Notes: generated from the sequence alone by a model not told the origin. Positions 24,327-32,466 are shown, counted from the first letter of the stretch. The stretch: 64,000 nt of DNA from Virgifigura deserti (GCA_003576685.1 QOZR01000013.1:62001-126000), one strand, 5' to 3'. Numbers and translations are program-made.

Positions 24327-25601
24327 ATGAGACTGTTGGTCGTCGGATCGGGCGGGCGCGAACATGCGCTGTGCTGGGCGCTCGCGGCATCGCCGCTCTG
24401 CGATACGCTCTACTGCGCGCCGGGCAATGCCGGAATCGCGCAGGAGGCCACCTGCGTGCCGATCACGGCCGAGGATATCGACGGGCTGGTTGCCTTCGCG
24501 CAGGAACAACGGATCGACTTCGTCGTCGTCGGGCCGGAGGCCCCGCTGGTCCTGGGCCTCGTGGACCGGCTGGAAGCGGCCGGGATCAAGGCCTTCGGAC
24601 CGACCGCCGCGGCCGCGGCGCTGGAAGGTTCCAAGGGGTTCATGAAGGATCTCTGCGCCCGCCACGGCATTCCGACTGCCGCCTATGGCCGTTTCACCGA
24701 CGCCGAGGCGGCAAAGGCCTTCGTCCGCGAGCGCGGCGAACCGATCGTGGTTAAGGCCGACGGCCTCGCCGCCGGCAAGGGCGTCGTCATCGCCCGCGGT
24801 CCGGCCGAGGCCGAGGCCGCGATCGATGCGATGCTGACGCAGGGGCAGTTCGGCGCGGCCGGCGCTGCGGTGGTGATCGAGGAGTTCCTCGAGGGCGAGG
24901 AAGCGAGCTTCTTCGCGCTGGTGGACGGCGCGACGGCGCTGCCGCTCGCCTCGGCCCAGGACCACAAGGCCGTCGGCGAAGGCGACACCGGGCCCAACAC
25001 CGGCGGCATGGGCGCCTATTCGCCCGCGCCGGTGGTGACCGAGGCGATGGCGGATGAGATCATGGCCCGGATCATCGAGCCGACGGTGCGGGCGATGGCG
25101 GCCGAGGGGCGGCCGTTCAAGGGCGTGCTTTTCGCCGGGCTGATGATCACGAAGGACGGGCCGAAGCTGCTCGAATACAATACGCGCTTCGGCGACCCCG
25201 AATGCCAGGTCCTGTGCATGCGGCTGATGTCGGACCTTCTGCCGGCGCTGATCGCCGCCCGCGACGGCGTGCTGAAGAACTTCCAGCTACGCTGGTACGA
25301 GCAGGCGGCCCTCACCGTGGTGATGGCCGCCAAGGGCTATCCCGGCGACTACCGCAAGGGCACGGAGATCCGTAACCTCGACAAGGCGGCCGCGTTGCCC
25401 GACGTCACCATCTTCCATGCCGGAACGCAACGCGCCGAGGACGGCCGCCTGCTGGCGGCCGGCGGCCGGGTTTTGGGCGTTACCGCGCTTGGGCCAAACG
25501 TCGCCGAGGCGCGGAAACGCGCCTACGAAGCCGTGGACCGGATCGATTGGCCGAACGGCTTCTGCCGTCGGGATATCGGCTGGCGAGCCCTGGAACGTTG
25601 A
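24327..25601 (+). CDS. purD: Phosphoribosylamine-glycine ligase
   Basis: Second step of purine synthesis: phosphoribosylamine plus glycine and ATP gives GAR. The 424-residue ATP-grasp enzyme has MRLLVVGSGGREHALCWAL, the ATP site KADGLAAGKGVVIA, DHKAVGEGDTGPNTGGMGAY, and the metal site LEYNTRFGDPECQ. I chose the ATG at 24327, the conserved family start, with AAGGAAG upstream. An in-frame GTG at 24306 would add seven residues. Confidence 0.96.
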   Translation: MRLLVVGSGGREHALCWALAASPLCDTLYCAPGNAGIAQEATCVPITAEDIDGLVAFAQEQRIDFVVVGPEAPLVLGLVDRLEAAGIKAFGPTAAAAALEGSKGFMKDLCARHGIPTAAYGRFTDAEAAKAFVRERGEPIVVKADGLAAGKGVVIARGPAEAEAAIDAMLTQGQFGAAGAAVVIEEFLEGEEASFFALVDGATALPLASAQDHKAVGEGDTGPNTGGMGAYSPAPVVTEAMADEIMARIIEPTVRAMAAEGRPFKGVLFAGLMITKDGPKLLEYNTRFGDPECQVLCMRLMSDLLPALIAARDGVLKNFQLRWYEQAALTVVMAAKGYPGDYRKGTEIRNLDKAAALPDVTIFHAGTQRAEDGRLLAAGGRVLGVTALGPNVAEARKRAYEAVDRIDWPNGFCRRDIGWRALER

Positions 25602-25665
25602 TCGCCCGGTTCCGCTCCGGGGCAACCCCTGTTATGCTGACTCATCCGTTAAGGGGGAGCCACAG

Positions 25666-25926
25666 ATGAGCGACGCCGATTCGTTGCCGCGCCCGAAGAT
25701 GGGCGGGCAATTCGCCGAGGTTTTTACGCTTAAGATCCAGGTTGAGTTGAAGGACCTCGGCGACGGCCAGTATGCGGAGAGCTTCGAGATCGATCCGGGG
25801 CAGTCCCTGCAGCCCTATTACGTCGAACGCCCGGTGAAGCTCGGCCGGGAAACCGACCCCGACATGCTGGCAGCACTGCTTGCCCGCGCCCTGCGAAGCT
25901 TCGGCGGCGTCGCCCCGAAGGCATGA
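25666..25926 (+). CDS. Small protein of unknown function
   Basis: 86 residues, acidic, no signal or membrane helix. It reads MSDADSLPRPKMGGQFAEVF, a predicted beta segment TLKIQVELKDLGDGQ, and a C-terminal helix DPDMLAALLARALRSFG. AAGGGGGAG lies 7-10 bases before the ATG, so translation is well supported. It stands alone 64 bases after purD and converges with the TPM-domain gene. I do not recognise the family. Confidence 0.7.
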   Translation: MSDADSLPRPKMGGQFAEVFTLKIQVELKDLGDGQYAESFEIDPGQSLQPYYVERPVKLGRETDPDMLAALLARALRSFGGVAPKA

Positions 25927-25963
25927 CGCGGGGCCACCCCTCCGGGCATAATCGCAAGCCCCG

Positions 25964-26581
25964 TTAGAGCTCTATCAGCCGGTTCGGCAGCTCGTCCTTG
26001 TCGTCGGGGCGCCGTGGGAAATCCCGGGCCAGCAGGTCGCCGCATTCGGTGACGGCAAGAATGAAGCCGTCGGCGACCCGCCGCTCGCGGACGGCGCGGG
26101 TGAAATCACCGATGATCGCGGCCCAGGCGCCCGGCGGGACCTTCCGGTCGATGCCGTAATCCGCCAGGATCTCGACATAATGCTCGGCAACCGAGACGAA
26201 GAGCAGCAGGCCGGTGCCGTCGCGCGTGCGGTGCAGCCCCTGGGCATAGAACTGCTCCTGCGCAAGCCGGCGCGCCCGCTCCTGCTTCACCGAGGTGGGG
26301 ATCAACCGCATGGTGATCGGCTGCCATGAGAGAAAAAGCAGCAACAGGACGAAGCTCGCGAGCTGCAGGGCGTAAAGCATCGGGAAGCCCCAGGAGGGCA
26401 TCAGCAGCGACGCGATGCCCTGTACGATGAAGGCCCCAGCCGCCGCGATCAGCAGCGGAACGAAGCGGTAATCGTCGCTCGCCGGCGCGATGACGGTAAG
26501 GATCTCGCCGCTGGTGCGCGCCTCCGCCTGGCGGATCGCATCGGCGATACGTCTGCGGTCGGCATCTGTCAGGAAAGCCAT
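25964..26581 (-). CDS. TPM domain membrane protein
   Basis: A 205-residue protein with a TPM-type start (FLTDADRRRIADAIRQAEARTSGEI). Two central hydrophobic helices (about 42-62 and 70-92) follow, then the second half of the domain (DGTGLLLFVSVAEHYVEILADYGI). TPM domains are linked to photosystem repair in plants and have no settled role in bacteria. The ATG at 26581 has AGGGGAG upstream; an upstream TTG is unlikely. It is the last of a three-gene set with the YgcG-like gene and lemA. Confidence 0.85.
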   Translation of the reverse strand: MAFLTDADRRRIADAIRQAEARTSGEILTVIAPASDDYRFVPLLIAAAGAFIVQGIASLLMPSWGFPMLYALQLASFVLLLLFLSWQPITMRLIPTSVKQERARRLAQEQFYAQGLHRTRDGTGLLLFVSVAEHYVEILADYGIDRKVPPGAWAAIIGDFTRAVRERRVADGFILAVTECGDLLARDFPRRPDDKDELPNRLIEL

Positions 26582-26595
26582 GCCTGTCAACTCCC

Positions 26596-27348
26596 CTACC
26601 AGCTTCCTGAGGCGCCGCCGCCCCCGAAGGATCCGCCGCCGCCACCGAAGCCACCCCCACCGCCGAATCCGCCGCGATGCCGGGCACCATGCCCGCCGAC
26701 GATCACACCCGGCCCATAGCCCCAGCCGCGCCGGCGGGAGCGACGATTGCCCTTGAAATAGCGCATCAGGGCAACGACCGATATGAAGGCGAAGAACAGG
26801 ATCATCGGCGCGACCGGCTCCCGCGACTCAGTGCGGCGGTCGCCGACAGGCGTGTAGCCGCCGTCGAGGACCGACAGGATCCCGGTCACGCCAGCCTCGA
26901 TTCCCGCCTCGTAATCGCCTTGCCGGAACTGTGGCAGGATCCGGTTCTGGATGATGTCGTGGCTGAGCGCGTCGGTCATTGTGCCTTCGAGGCCGTAGCC
27001 GACCTCGATCCGCACCTGCCGCTCATTCGGCGCGACGATCAGCAGCAGCCCGTCATCCTCGCCTTCGCGGCCGATCTTCCAGGCGCGCCCGAGCTGATAG
27101 CCGTAATCGGCGATGTCGTAGCCTTGCAACGAGTCGAGGGTGACGACGACAACCTGGTTGCCGCTCGCCGCCTCATGCGCCGCAAGGCGCTCCGTGAGCC
27201 GCTGCTCGGTGGCAGGCGCGATCACGCCTGCCTGATCGACGACGCGACCGGTGAGCGACGGGAACTCCTGCGCCGCGGCGGCCGCGATGCCCAGCAGCAG
27301 GCAGGCGAGCGCGACTGCGGCCCACTGGCGGAGGTGCAAACTCACCAC
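26596..27348 (-). CDS. YgcG family TPM domain protein with Gly-rich tail
   Basis: About 250 residues: signal peptide (WAAVALACLLLGIAAAAAQ), a TPM domain with LTGRVVDQAGVIAP, QVVVVTLDSLQGYDIADYG and EVGYGLEGTMTDALS, a membrane helix (MILFFAFISVVALM), an arginine cluster, and a glycine-rich C terminus ending in GSW. This is the usual YgcG plan, found next to lemA. No ATG fits; a GTG at 27348 or 27345 is the likely start. Cell-envelope role unknown. Confidence 0.88.
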   Translation of the reverse strand: MVSLHLRQWAAVALACLLLGIAAAAAQEFPSLTGRVVDQAGVIAPATEQRLTERLAAHEAASGNQVVVVTLDSLQGYDIADYGYQLGRAWKIGREGEDDGLLLIVAPNERQVRIEVGYGLEGTMTDALSHDIIQNRILPQFRQGDYEAGIEAGVTGILSVLDGGYTPVGDRRTESREPVAPMILFFAFISVVALMRYFKGNRRSRRRGWGYGPGVIVGGHGARHRGGFGGGGGFGGGGGSFGGGGASGSW

Positions 27349-27352
27349 GAAT

Positions 27353-27380
27353 GCCAACTTACGAGGGCCAACTTACGAGG
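27353..27380. repeat. Exact 14-base tandem duplication across the lemA stop
   Basis: GCCAACTTACGAGG occurs twice head to tail (27353-27366 and 27367-27380). The right copy contains the lemA stop codon (minus strand TAA at 27375-27373) and the left copy carries an extra TAA before the ygcG-like start. Confidence 0.8.
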
Positions 27381-27996
27381 GATCACCGAAATCGACCTGC
27401 GGCGCCTGCGTGGCCGAAGCCTCCGCGGTGAAGTTCTGCATCGGCTCCGCATCCGTATAGACCAGCGCCGCCCACCAGCGGCCGGGAATGGTGCGCAGCT
27501 CGGTGTTGTAGCGCTGCACCGCCTGGATGTAGTCGCGGCGTGCGACCGCGATGCGGTTCTCGGTGCCTTCGAGCTGCGACTGCAGCGTTAGGAAGTTCTG
27601 ATTGGAGCGAAGCTCGGGATAGCGCTCGACCACGACGAGGAGCCGCGATAGCGCGCTCGAGAGCGCCGCCTGATTCTGCTGAAACTGCTCGAAGGCCTGC
27701 GGGTCGGTCAGCATCTCGGGCGAAATCTGCGTCTGCCCAACCCGCGCCCGCGCCTCGACGACCTCGGTCAGCACCTCGCGCTCCTGGGCCGCGAAGCCCT
27801 TCACCGTCTCGACCAGATTGGGCACCAGATCGGCGCGACGCTGATACTGGTTCTGAACCTGGCTCCAGGCCGCCTTGGCCTGCTCCTCCAGGGTCGGGAT
27901 CGTGTTGACGCCGCAGCCGCTGAGCAGCGTCAGCAGGAAGAGCGCCAGAAGCAGAGCCGGCCAGCGGTGCCCGCTGGATCGAAGAGAAACCGTCAT
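27373..27996 (-). CDS. LemA family lipoprotein
   Basis: A 207-residue LemA-type protein: signal helix LLLALFLLTLLSGCG with lipobox LSGC, then a helical domain with EEQAKAAWSQVQNQYQRRADLVPNL, cut here for length. The domain goes on through VKGFAAQEREVL and a late FLTLQSQLEGTENRIA. Most LemA proteins have a plain N-terminal helix; a lipobox here suggests periplasmic lipid anchoring. It is first of the lemA-ygcG-TPM cluster. The ATG at 27996 has GGGGA upstream; an earlier in-frame ATG at 28026 is less likely. Function unsettled in the family. Confidence 0.88.
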   Translation of the reverse strand: MTVSLRSSGHRWPALLLALFLLTLLSGCGVNTIPTLEEQAKAAWSQVQNQYQRRADLVPNLVETVKGFAAQEREVLTEVVEARARVGQTQISPEMLTDPQAFEQFQQNQAALSSALSRLLVVVERYPELRSNQNFLTLQSQLEGTENRIAVARRDYIQAVQRYNTELRTIPGRWWAALVYTDAEPMQNFTAEASATQAPQVDFGDPS

Positions 27997-28069
27997 CGAA
28001 GATGTCCCCAAATGCCGCATCGCCACTCACAGATGGCGGTTCGCAGGCGGTTTGTCGAGCGCAGCGGCA

Positions 28070-28531
28070 TCATCGCCGCTCGCGGAAGAACGCTTTCAGC
28101 AGATCGCCGGCGCGGGTCTCGCCGATGCCGCCATAGACCTCCGGCCGGTGGTGGCAGGTCGGCTGACCGAAAATGCGCGGCCCATGGTCGACGCCGCCGC
28201 CCTTGGGGTCGTAGGCGCCGAAATAGAGGCGGCGGATCCGGGCGAAGGACATGGCCTGGGCGCACATCGGGCAAGGCTCGAGCGTCACGTAGAGATCGGC
28301 GCCGGTCAGGCGCTTGAGTCCCGAGCCGGCGGCGTCACGGATCACCAGCATCTCCGCATGCGCCGTTGGGTCGTGGAGCTCTTCCACCCGGTTTCCCGCC
28401 TTGGCCAGCAGCGCACCGGTCGTTCCATCGACGATCACGGCGCCGACCGGCACCTCGCCACGCGTAGCAGCGGCCTCTGCCTCGGCCAGCGCCAGCGTCA
28501 TGGGATCGAGCTTCGACATGCCCCGTGACAT
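28070..28531 (-). CDS. tadA: tRNA-specific adenosine deaminase / nucleoside deaminase
   Basis: Converts adenosine 34 to inosine in tRNA-Arg(ACG). The 153-residue cytidine-deaminase-fold protein has GEVPVGAVIVD, the zinc and proton-shuttle motif TAHAEM, the PCPMCAQAM zinc cysteines, and the RIRRLYFGAYDPKGG segment typical of TadA. The start at 28531 or the ATG at 28519 (after CGGGG) are both possible. tadA usually diverges from rluB in alphaproteobacteria; here about 5 kb of accessory genes lies between. Confidence 0.9.
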   Translation of the reverse strand: MSRGMSKLDPMTLALAEAEAAATRGEVPVGAVIVDGTTGALLAKAGNRVEELHDPTAHAEMLVIRDAAGSGLKRLTGADLYVTLEPCPMCAQAMSFARIRRLYFGAYDPKGGGVDHGPRIFGQPTCHHRPEVYGGIGETRAGDLLKAFFRERR

Positions 28532-28625
28532 GCCCTCGGCGATCGCGCCCGGTCAACCTGAAAACGGGCGCCGCCGAGCGGCGAGAGCTTGAAACCTGTA
28601 TGACAATAGGCCCGTCATATGGAAT

Positions 28626-28668
28626 TGTAAGGCAATACTTGACAGAGTGATAGGTAACGCCTTACACT
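28626..28668 (+). promoter_or_regulatory. higBA promoter with inverted-repeat operator
   Basis: TTGACA at 28639-28644 and TACACT at 28663-28668, 18 bases apart. An 8-base perfect inverted repeat (TGTAAGGC at 28626-28633, GCCTTACA at 28659-28666) brackets the -35 and covers the -10, a natural operator for HigA. The expected start point falls at or next to the higB GTG (28675), and no ribosome site is visible. Confidence 0.6.
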
Positions 28669-28674
28669 CCGTCC

Positions 28675-28950
28675 GTGATTGAGAGCTTCAGACACAAGGG
28701 CTTGAAGGAGCTGTTCGAGACTGGCCGGTCGTCAAAAGTAGCAGCGAAGCTTCAGAAGCGGGTCATTGTTCGACTCGACGCTCTTGAGGCGGCAGCGGCC
28801 CTCTCGGAACTCAGCCAGCCGGGGTTCGACTTTCACGCCCTGCACCGTAAGCCGCAACACTACACGATCCATGTCAATGGCCCGTCGTGCATCACCTTCG
28901 AATGGCAAGACGGCAATGCGCTCAGGGTCGATCTGGAGCAGTACCACTAA
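28675..28950 (+). CDS. higB: HigB/RelE-type toxin
   Basis: Toxin of a type II pair, an mRNA interferase that cleaves ribosome-bound mRNA. The 91-residue protein has the HigB start IESFRHKGLKELFETG, then LDALEAAAALSELSQPGF, YTIHVNGPSCITFEW and the final VDLEQYH. It starts with GTG, and its promoter elements suggest a leaderless message. The partner antitoxin gene starts 29 bases downstream, the usual toxin-first HigBA order. Confidence 0.92.
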   Translation: MIESFRHKGLKELFETGRSSKVAAKLQKRVIVRLDALEAAAALSELSQPGFDFHALHRKPQHYTIHVNGPSCITFEWQDGNALRVDLEQYH

Positions 28951-28978
28951 CCTTGATCGCTTCACCAAGGAGGTCACC

Positions 28979-29290
28979 ATGAGCGAGCATCATTTATCCC
29001 GTCCCATCAAGCGTCCGCCGACACATCCCGGCGTGCTCATGCGCGAGATACTCGACGATCATGTCCGACTGTCGATCTCCGAGGCCGCGCGCCGGATGAA
29101 GGTGAGCCGCCCATCCCTCTATGCCGCGCTCAACGGTACGGGGTCGGTCACCGCCGATATGGCTCTGCGCTTCGGCCGTCTGGTCGGCGGGGCTCCAGAA
29201 CTCTATCTGCGCATGCAGGACAATTACGACCTGTGGCATGCCCGCAACCGACTACGCGATACGTTGGAGCAGATCGAACCAGCCGCATGA
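28979..29290 (+). CDS. higA: HigA antitoxin, XRE-type
   Basis: A 103-residue antitoxin that binds HigB and represses its own promoter. PTHPGVLMREILDDHV leads into a helix-turn-helix (ISEAARRMKVSRPSLYAALNG), then TADMALRFGRLVGGAPELYLRMQ, typical of HigA. AAGGAGG 6 bases before the ATG is an unusually strong ribosome site, in contrast with the toxin gene, so more antitoxin than toxin would be made. Confidence 0.93.
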   Translation: MSEHHLSRPIKRPPTHPGVLMREILDDHVRLSISEAARRMKVSRPSLYAALNGTGSVTADMALRFGRLVGGAPELYLRMQDNYDLWHARNRLRDTLEQIEPAA

Positions 29291-29360
29291 TACGGGCGCA
29301 CGAACCAAGTAATGGAATCGAGCTGGATGAGCTAGACTGACTTCGACGAAGGAGGATGCC

Positions 29361-29789
29361 ATGGTGTGGACGGGTGGATGCCTTTGCGGTGACGTGCAGT
29401 ATCGCGCCGAAGCAGATCCGCTGCGCGCCGTCATCTGCCACTGCGGCATGTGCCGCCGGGTTTCCGGCGCCCCTTTCCTGGCCTTCGTCCATTTTCCGGT
29501 CGAGGCCTTCACATGGACGAAGGGCGGGCCGACCCGCTATCGCTCTTCGGCCGACGCTGAGCGGGGATTCTGCCGGCGCTGCGGCAGCACGCTGACGATG
29601 CATGAAACCGTCCTGGCCGACCGGGTCCAGGTGACGCTCGGCAGCCTCGACCGGCCGCAGGATGTGAGGCCGGACGATCATGTCTGGACCGAGGAGCAGC
29701 TTCCCTGGCTGCGCATCGACGACGACCGGCCGCGCTTTCCGACGATCAGCACCGCCGTGCCCTCCAACGCATTGAAGGAGGAGACATGA
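29361..29789 (+). CDS. GFA family (CENP-V/GFA) zinc protein
   Basis: A 142-residue member of the GFA family, first described as glutathione-dependent formaldehyde-activating enzyme, though most members lack a proven role. Zinc cysteines are complete: GGCLCGDVQY, CHCGMCRR and FCRRCGS. GAAGGAGG precedes the ATG. Its stop overlaps the start of a second GFA gene (ATGA), so the two are co-translated. Confidence 0.9.
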   Translation: MVWTGGCLCGDVQYRAEADPLRAVICHCGMCRRVSGAPFLAFVHFPVEAFTWTKGGPTRYRSSADAERGFCRRCGSTLTMHETVLADRVQVTLGSLDRPQDVRPDDHVWTEEQLPWLRIDDDRPRFPTISTAVPSNALKEET

Positions 29790-30235
29790 AGTCGGACGTC
29801 ACAGCATTGTCCGGTCGATGCCATTGCGGCAACATCGAACTCGTTTTCGAGACCGAGTTGCCGATTGATCGATTGCCCCTACGGGCCTGCGCCTGCTCCT
29901 TCTGTTCCAGTCACGGCGCACGCTGCACCTCCGATCCGCAGGGTCGCGTCCGGATCACCATTCAGGATACCGATCGATTGAGCCGCTATCAGTTTGGTCT
30001 GAAGGCGGCGGACTTCCTCGTTTGCAAGACTTGCGGCGTCTACGTTGGTGCCCTGCTGACCGAGGACGACTCCGCCTGGGCCACGGTGAACGTCAATGCG
30101 TTCGAGCCCTCGGACGGACTCGGACGCAATCCAGTCACAGTGACCTACGACGCCGAAACCGAGGAGGAACGAAGGGCGAGGCGGAAGAAGGCGTGGACGC
30201 CGGCCGTTCTCGAGTTCAGGGCATTCGCTCCTTGA
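29786..30235 (+). CDS. Second GFA family zinc protein
   Basis: A 149-residue GFA-like protein with cysteine sets GRCHCGNIEL, ACSFCSSHGAR and VCKTCGVYVG. It differs strongly from the first copy, so this is not a recent duplication. Function unknown. It converges with the DUF899 gene across 30 bases. Confidence 0.88.
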   Translation: MKSDVTALSGRCHCGNIELVFETELPIDRLPLRACACSFCSSHGARCTSDPQGRVRITIQDTDRLSRYQFGLKAADFLVCKTCGVYVGALLTEDDSAWATVNVNAFEPSDGLGRNPVTVTYDAETEEERRARRKKAWTPAVLEFRAFAP

Positions 30236-30265
30236 GACGCGGCATCAGAGCCTGACAGGTCTTTT

Positions 30266-31072
30266 TCATCCCGCCTCGCCGTCCTTGGGCTTTCCTGAAC
30301 CGCAGCAGGAGTCCGCAGCCTCGGGGCGAAGGTCGTCATAGCGGTCATGGTGCCGTTGCCACCCATAGGTGGGGGTTTGCGGCCAGCCCTCGGGTGAGTC
30401 CTCCCAGTCCTCCTGTCGGCCGAAGGGCGTCAAATCGAGATAGTTGTAGGTTCCGGTGAGCAGGTCGACGCCGCGCGCATAGGCCGAATAGCTGTGGAAG
30501 ATGTCGTCGCCGTCACGCAGGAAGACGCTCAGGCCGTGCTGCTCGCCCCGTAGGAACCAGGGCTCGTCCCTCCGCTCGAGCTCCGCCTTGGTCCGGTAGT
30601 TGTGCTGGACGGGAGCAACGGCTTCGTCCAGCGTCGCATGGAAGTCGTGGTTGAAGTCGCTCCCGAACGACGAATACCAGGGGACGGTCCAGCCCATGCG
30701 GGCCTTGAACGGCTCGATCTTCCGCAACGGCGCGCGGGAGACGAGGACGAGGGACGTGTCGCGCGCATGCAGATGCGCGAGATGGCCGACATTGTCGACC
30801 AGGAGAGAGCAGCCCGCACAGCCTTCATCCCAATCCGGGTCGAACATGAAGTGATAGACGATGAGCTGGCGGCGCCCGGCGAACAGGTCGAGCAGACCGG
30901 CCGGACCATCCGGACCTTCGAAAACATAGTTCTTCTCGACCCTGACCCAGGGTAGCCGGCGCCGCTCGGCGCTCACTTGGTCGCGCAGCCGGGTGAGTTC
31001 CTTCTCCCGCGCCAGATGCGCTTTGCGGGCGACGAGCCATTCATCCCGCGACACGATTTTCGGACGATTCAT
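30266..31072 (-). CDS. DUF899 family thioredoxin-like protein
   Basis: A 268-residue DUF899 protein. These have a thioredoxin-like fold and are common next to AHSA1 and ArsR genes. Seen: VSRDEWLVARKAHLAREKEL at the start, IVYHFMFDPDWDEGCAGCS with a CxxC pair in the redox position, and VPWYSSFGSDFNHDF. The C-terminal third ends with a Cys pair (SCCGSG). It is the last gene of an operon with GST, AHSA1 and ArsR genes. Confidence 0.9.
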   Translation of the reverse strand: MNRPKIVSRDEWLVARKAHLAREKELTRLRDQVSAERRRLPWVRVEKNYVFEGPDGPAGLLDLFAGRRQLIVYHFMFDPDWDEGCAGCSLLVDNVGHLAHLHARDTSLVLVSRAPLRKIEPFKARMGWTVPWYSSFGSDFNHDFHATLDEAVAPVQHNYRTKAELERRDEPWFLRGEQHGLSVFLRDGDDIFHSYSAYARGVDLLTGTYNYLDLTPFGRQEDWEDSPEGWPQTPTYGWQRHHDRYDDLRPEAADSCCGSGKPKDGEAG

Positions 31073-31083
31073 GCTGCTCTCCT

Positions 31084-31692
31084 TCAGTCCGGAAACGGAT
31101 GGCGCCAGGCCTCCAGCTCATTGAGTCGGGCATGCCAGCGCTGGATCTCGGAGAAACCGTCCAGCGGTATTCCGGCTTCGTCGGCGTAGGGCAGACTCGC
31201 GGCGACGGCGAAATCAGCAACCGTCAGGCCGTCGCCCACTAGATAGTCGCGGCCGCGCAAATGATTGTTCAGCACGCCGGCGAACCGTTTGAACTGAACC
31301 GTCGCGCGCTCGAGCGCGGTCGCATCGGGATCGCCTAGGCTGTAGCGGGGTTTGATGATGTGCTCGAAATAGAACGTGCCGGCCTGCGGCGCGAATTCGA
31401 GCGCGTCCCAACTCAGCCAGCGGATGATCTCGATCTGGCGTTCGTCATGCGGCCACAGATCCGACCCCGCCTTGTCGGCCAGATAGCACATGATCGCGTT
31501 CGATTCCCAAAGCGTCTTGCCGGAGTCTTCAAGCGCCGGGACGACGCCGTTGGGATTGATCGCCAGGTATTCGGGCCTCTTATGCTCGCCCTTGCCGAGG
31601 TCGACAGGAACGAACTCCACGGGCGAATTCAGGTACTTCGCGACAGCGCACGCCTTTCGCGGATTGAGCGTGTCCCAATAATAGAGCTTCAT
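31084..31692 (-). CDS. Glutathione S-transferase family protein
   Basis: A 202-residue GST. The thioredoxin-like N domain runs MKLYYWDTLNPRKACAVAKY, with NPNGVVPALED (cis-Pro) and ESNAIMCYLA for glutathione binding. The helical C domain contains YLVGDGLTVADFAVAASL. The substrate is unknown. It sits 16 bases after the AHSA1 gene in the ArsR-led operon, which suggests a stress or xenobiotic role; this is inference. Confidence 0.9.
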   Translation of the reverse strand: MKLYYWDTLNPRKACAVAKYLNSPVEFVPVDLGKGEHKRPEYLAINPNGVVPALEDSGKTLWESNAIMCYLADKAGSDLWPHDERQIEIIRWLSWDALEFAPQAGTFYFEHIIKPRYSLGDPDATALERATVQFKRFAGVLNNHLRGRDYLVGDGLTVADFAVAASLPYADEAGIPLDGFSEIQRWHARLNELEAWRHPFPD

Positions 31693-31708
31693 GCGGACTC
31701 CTTCGTCA

Positions 31709-32137
31709 TCATGCGAATTGTCGTTCCAGTCGGTCGAGCGCCTCGCTCCACCCTTCCCGGTGGCCGTCGCGGGCAGCTTCGTCGAAGAACTGCTCATGGA
31801 GCAGGGTCAGTTCGGTCCCGTCCTGGATCGGCCGGAGTGAAATCGTCACTTGCGATTCGCGCTCGGGCGTCGTGATCCATGCCCAGGAGAAGACCAGCTT
31901 CCGGTCGGGCTCCACCTCGCGATAGACGCCGCTGACGTCGTGCTGCTCGCCATCGGTGGCGCGCATGATCACGCGGAACCGGCCGCCGATGCGCGGGTCG
32001 GCTTCGGCATGCACGACCTCGGTGTTGTGCGGCCCCCACCACCCGGACATCTGCTCCGGCCGGGTCAAGGCGGCATATACCTTCGCGGGCGGCGCCTTGA
32101 TGCGGCGGACCAGCGTCAGGCTCGGCTTGGTCGTCAT
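31709..32137 (-). CDS. SRPBCC/AHSA1 domain protein
   Basis: A 142-residue START-like protein with LVRRIKAPPAKVYAALT, GWWGPHNTEV and GRFRVIMRATDGEQHDVSG, the usual AHSA1 marks, and a C-terminal helix REGWSEALDRLERQF. Such proteins bind small hydrophobic ligands and often pair with an ArsR regulator. The ATG overlaps the ArsR stop (ATGA). Confidence 0.92.
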   Translation of the reverse strand: MTTKPSLTLVRRIKAPPAKVYAALTRPEQMSGWWGPHNTEVVHAEADPRIGGRFRVIMRATDGEQHDVSGVYREVEPDRKLVFSWAWITTPERESQVTISLRPIQDGTELTLLHEQFFDEAARDGHREGWSEALDRLERQFA

Positions 32138-32466
32138 TCATCCTCCTCCACGAGCGTGGCCAGGCGGTCGAGGCTCTCCGACCAGAAGCGCTGGTAGCGT
32201 TCCAGCCAGTCGGTCGCTTCCTTCATCGGGCCGGCATTCAACCGGCAGGACACCGTGCGGCCGGTCTTCTTCCGGGTGACCAGCCCGGCATCCGACAAGA
32301 CGTCGAGATGCTTCATGACCGCCGGCAGCGACATCTCGAAAGGGCGCGCCAGTTCGCTGACCGACAAAGGCTGCTGCTCGCTCAGCCGCGCGATCAGGGC
32401 ACGCCGCGTCGGGTCGGAAAGCGCGGCGAAGGTGCGATCCAGGGCGGAATCTTGATACTTAACCAT
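32134..32466 (-). CDS. ArsR family transcriptional regulator
   Basis: A 110-residue winged-helix repressor: TFAALSDPTRRALIARLSEQ, the recognition helix region LSVSELARPFEMSLPAVMKHL, and a wing VTRKKTGRTVSCRLN. There is no obvious metal-binding cysteine pair, which matches the AHSA1-linked subgroup rather than metal sensors. It heads the AHSA1-GST-DUF899 operon, and its own start codon lies inside a dyad. Confidence 0.92.
   Translation of the reverse strand: MVKYQDSALDRTFAALSDPTRRALIARLSEQQPLSVSELARPFEMSLPAVMKHLDVLSDAGLVTRKKTGRTVSCRLNAGPMKEATDWLERYQRFWSESLDRLATLVEEDE

Noticed and set aside
25927..25963. Terminator between the small unknown gene and the TPM gene
   Set aside because: GCGGGGC / GCCCCGT arms are present but the loop is long and there is no T run on either side.
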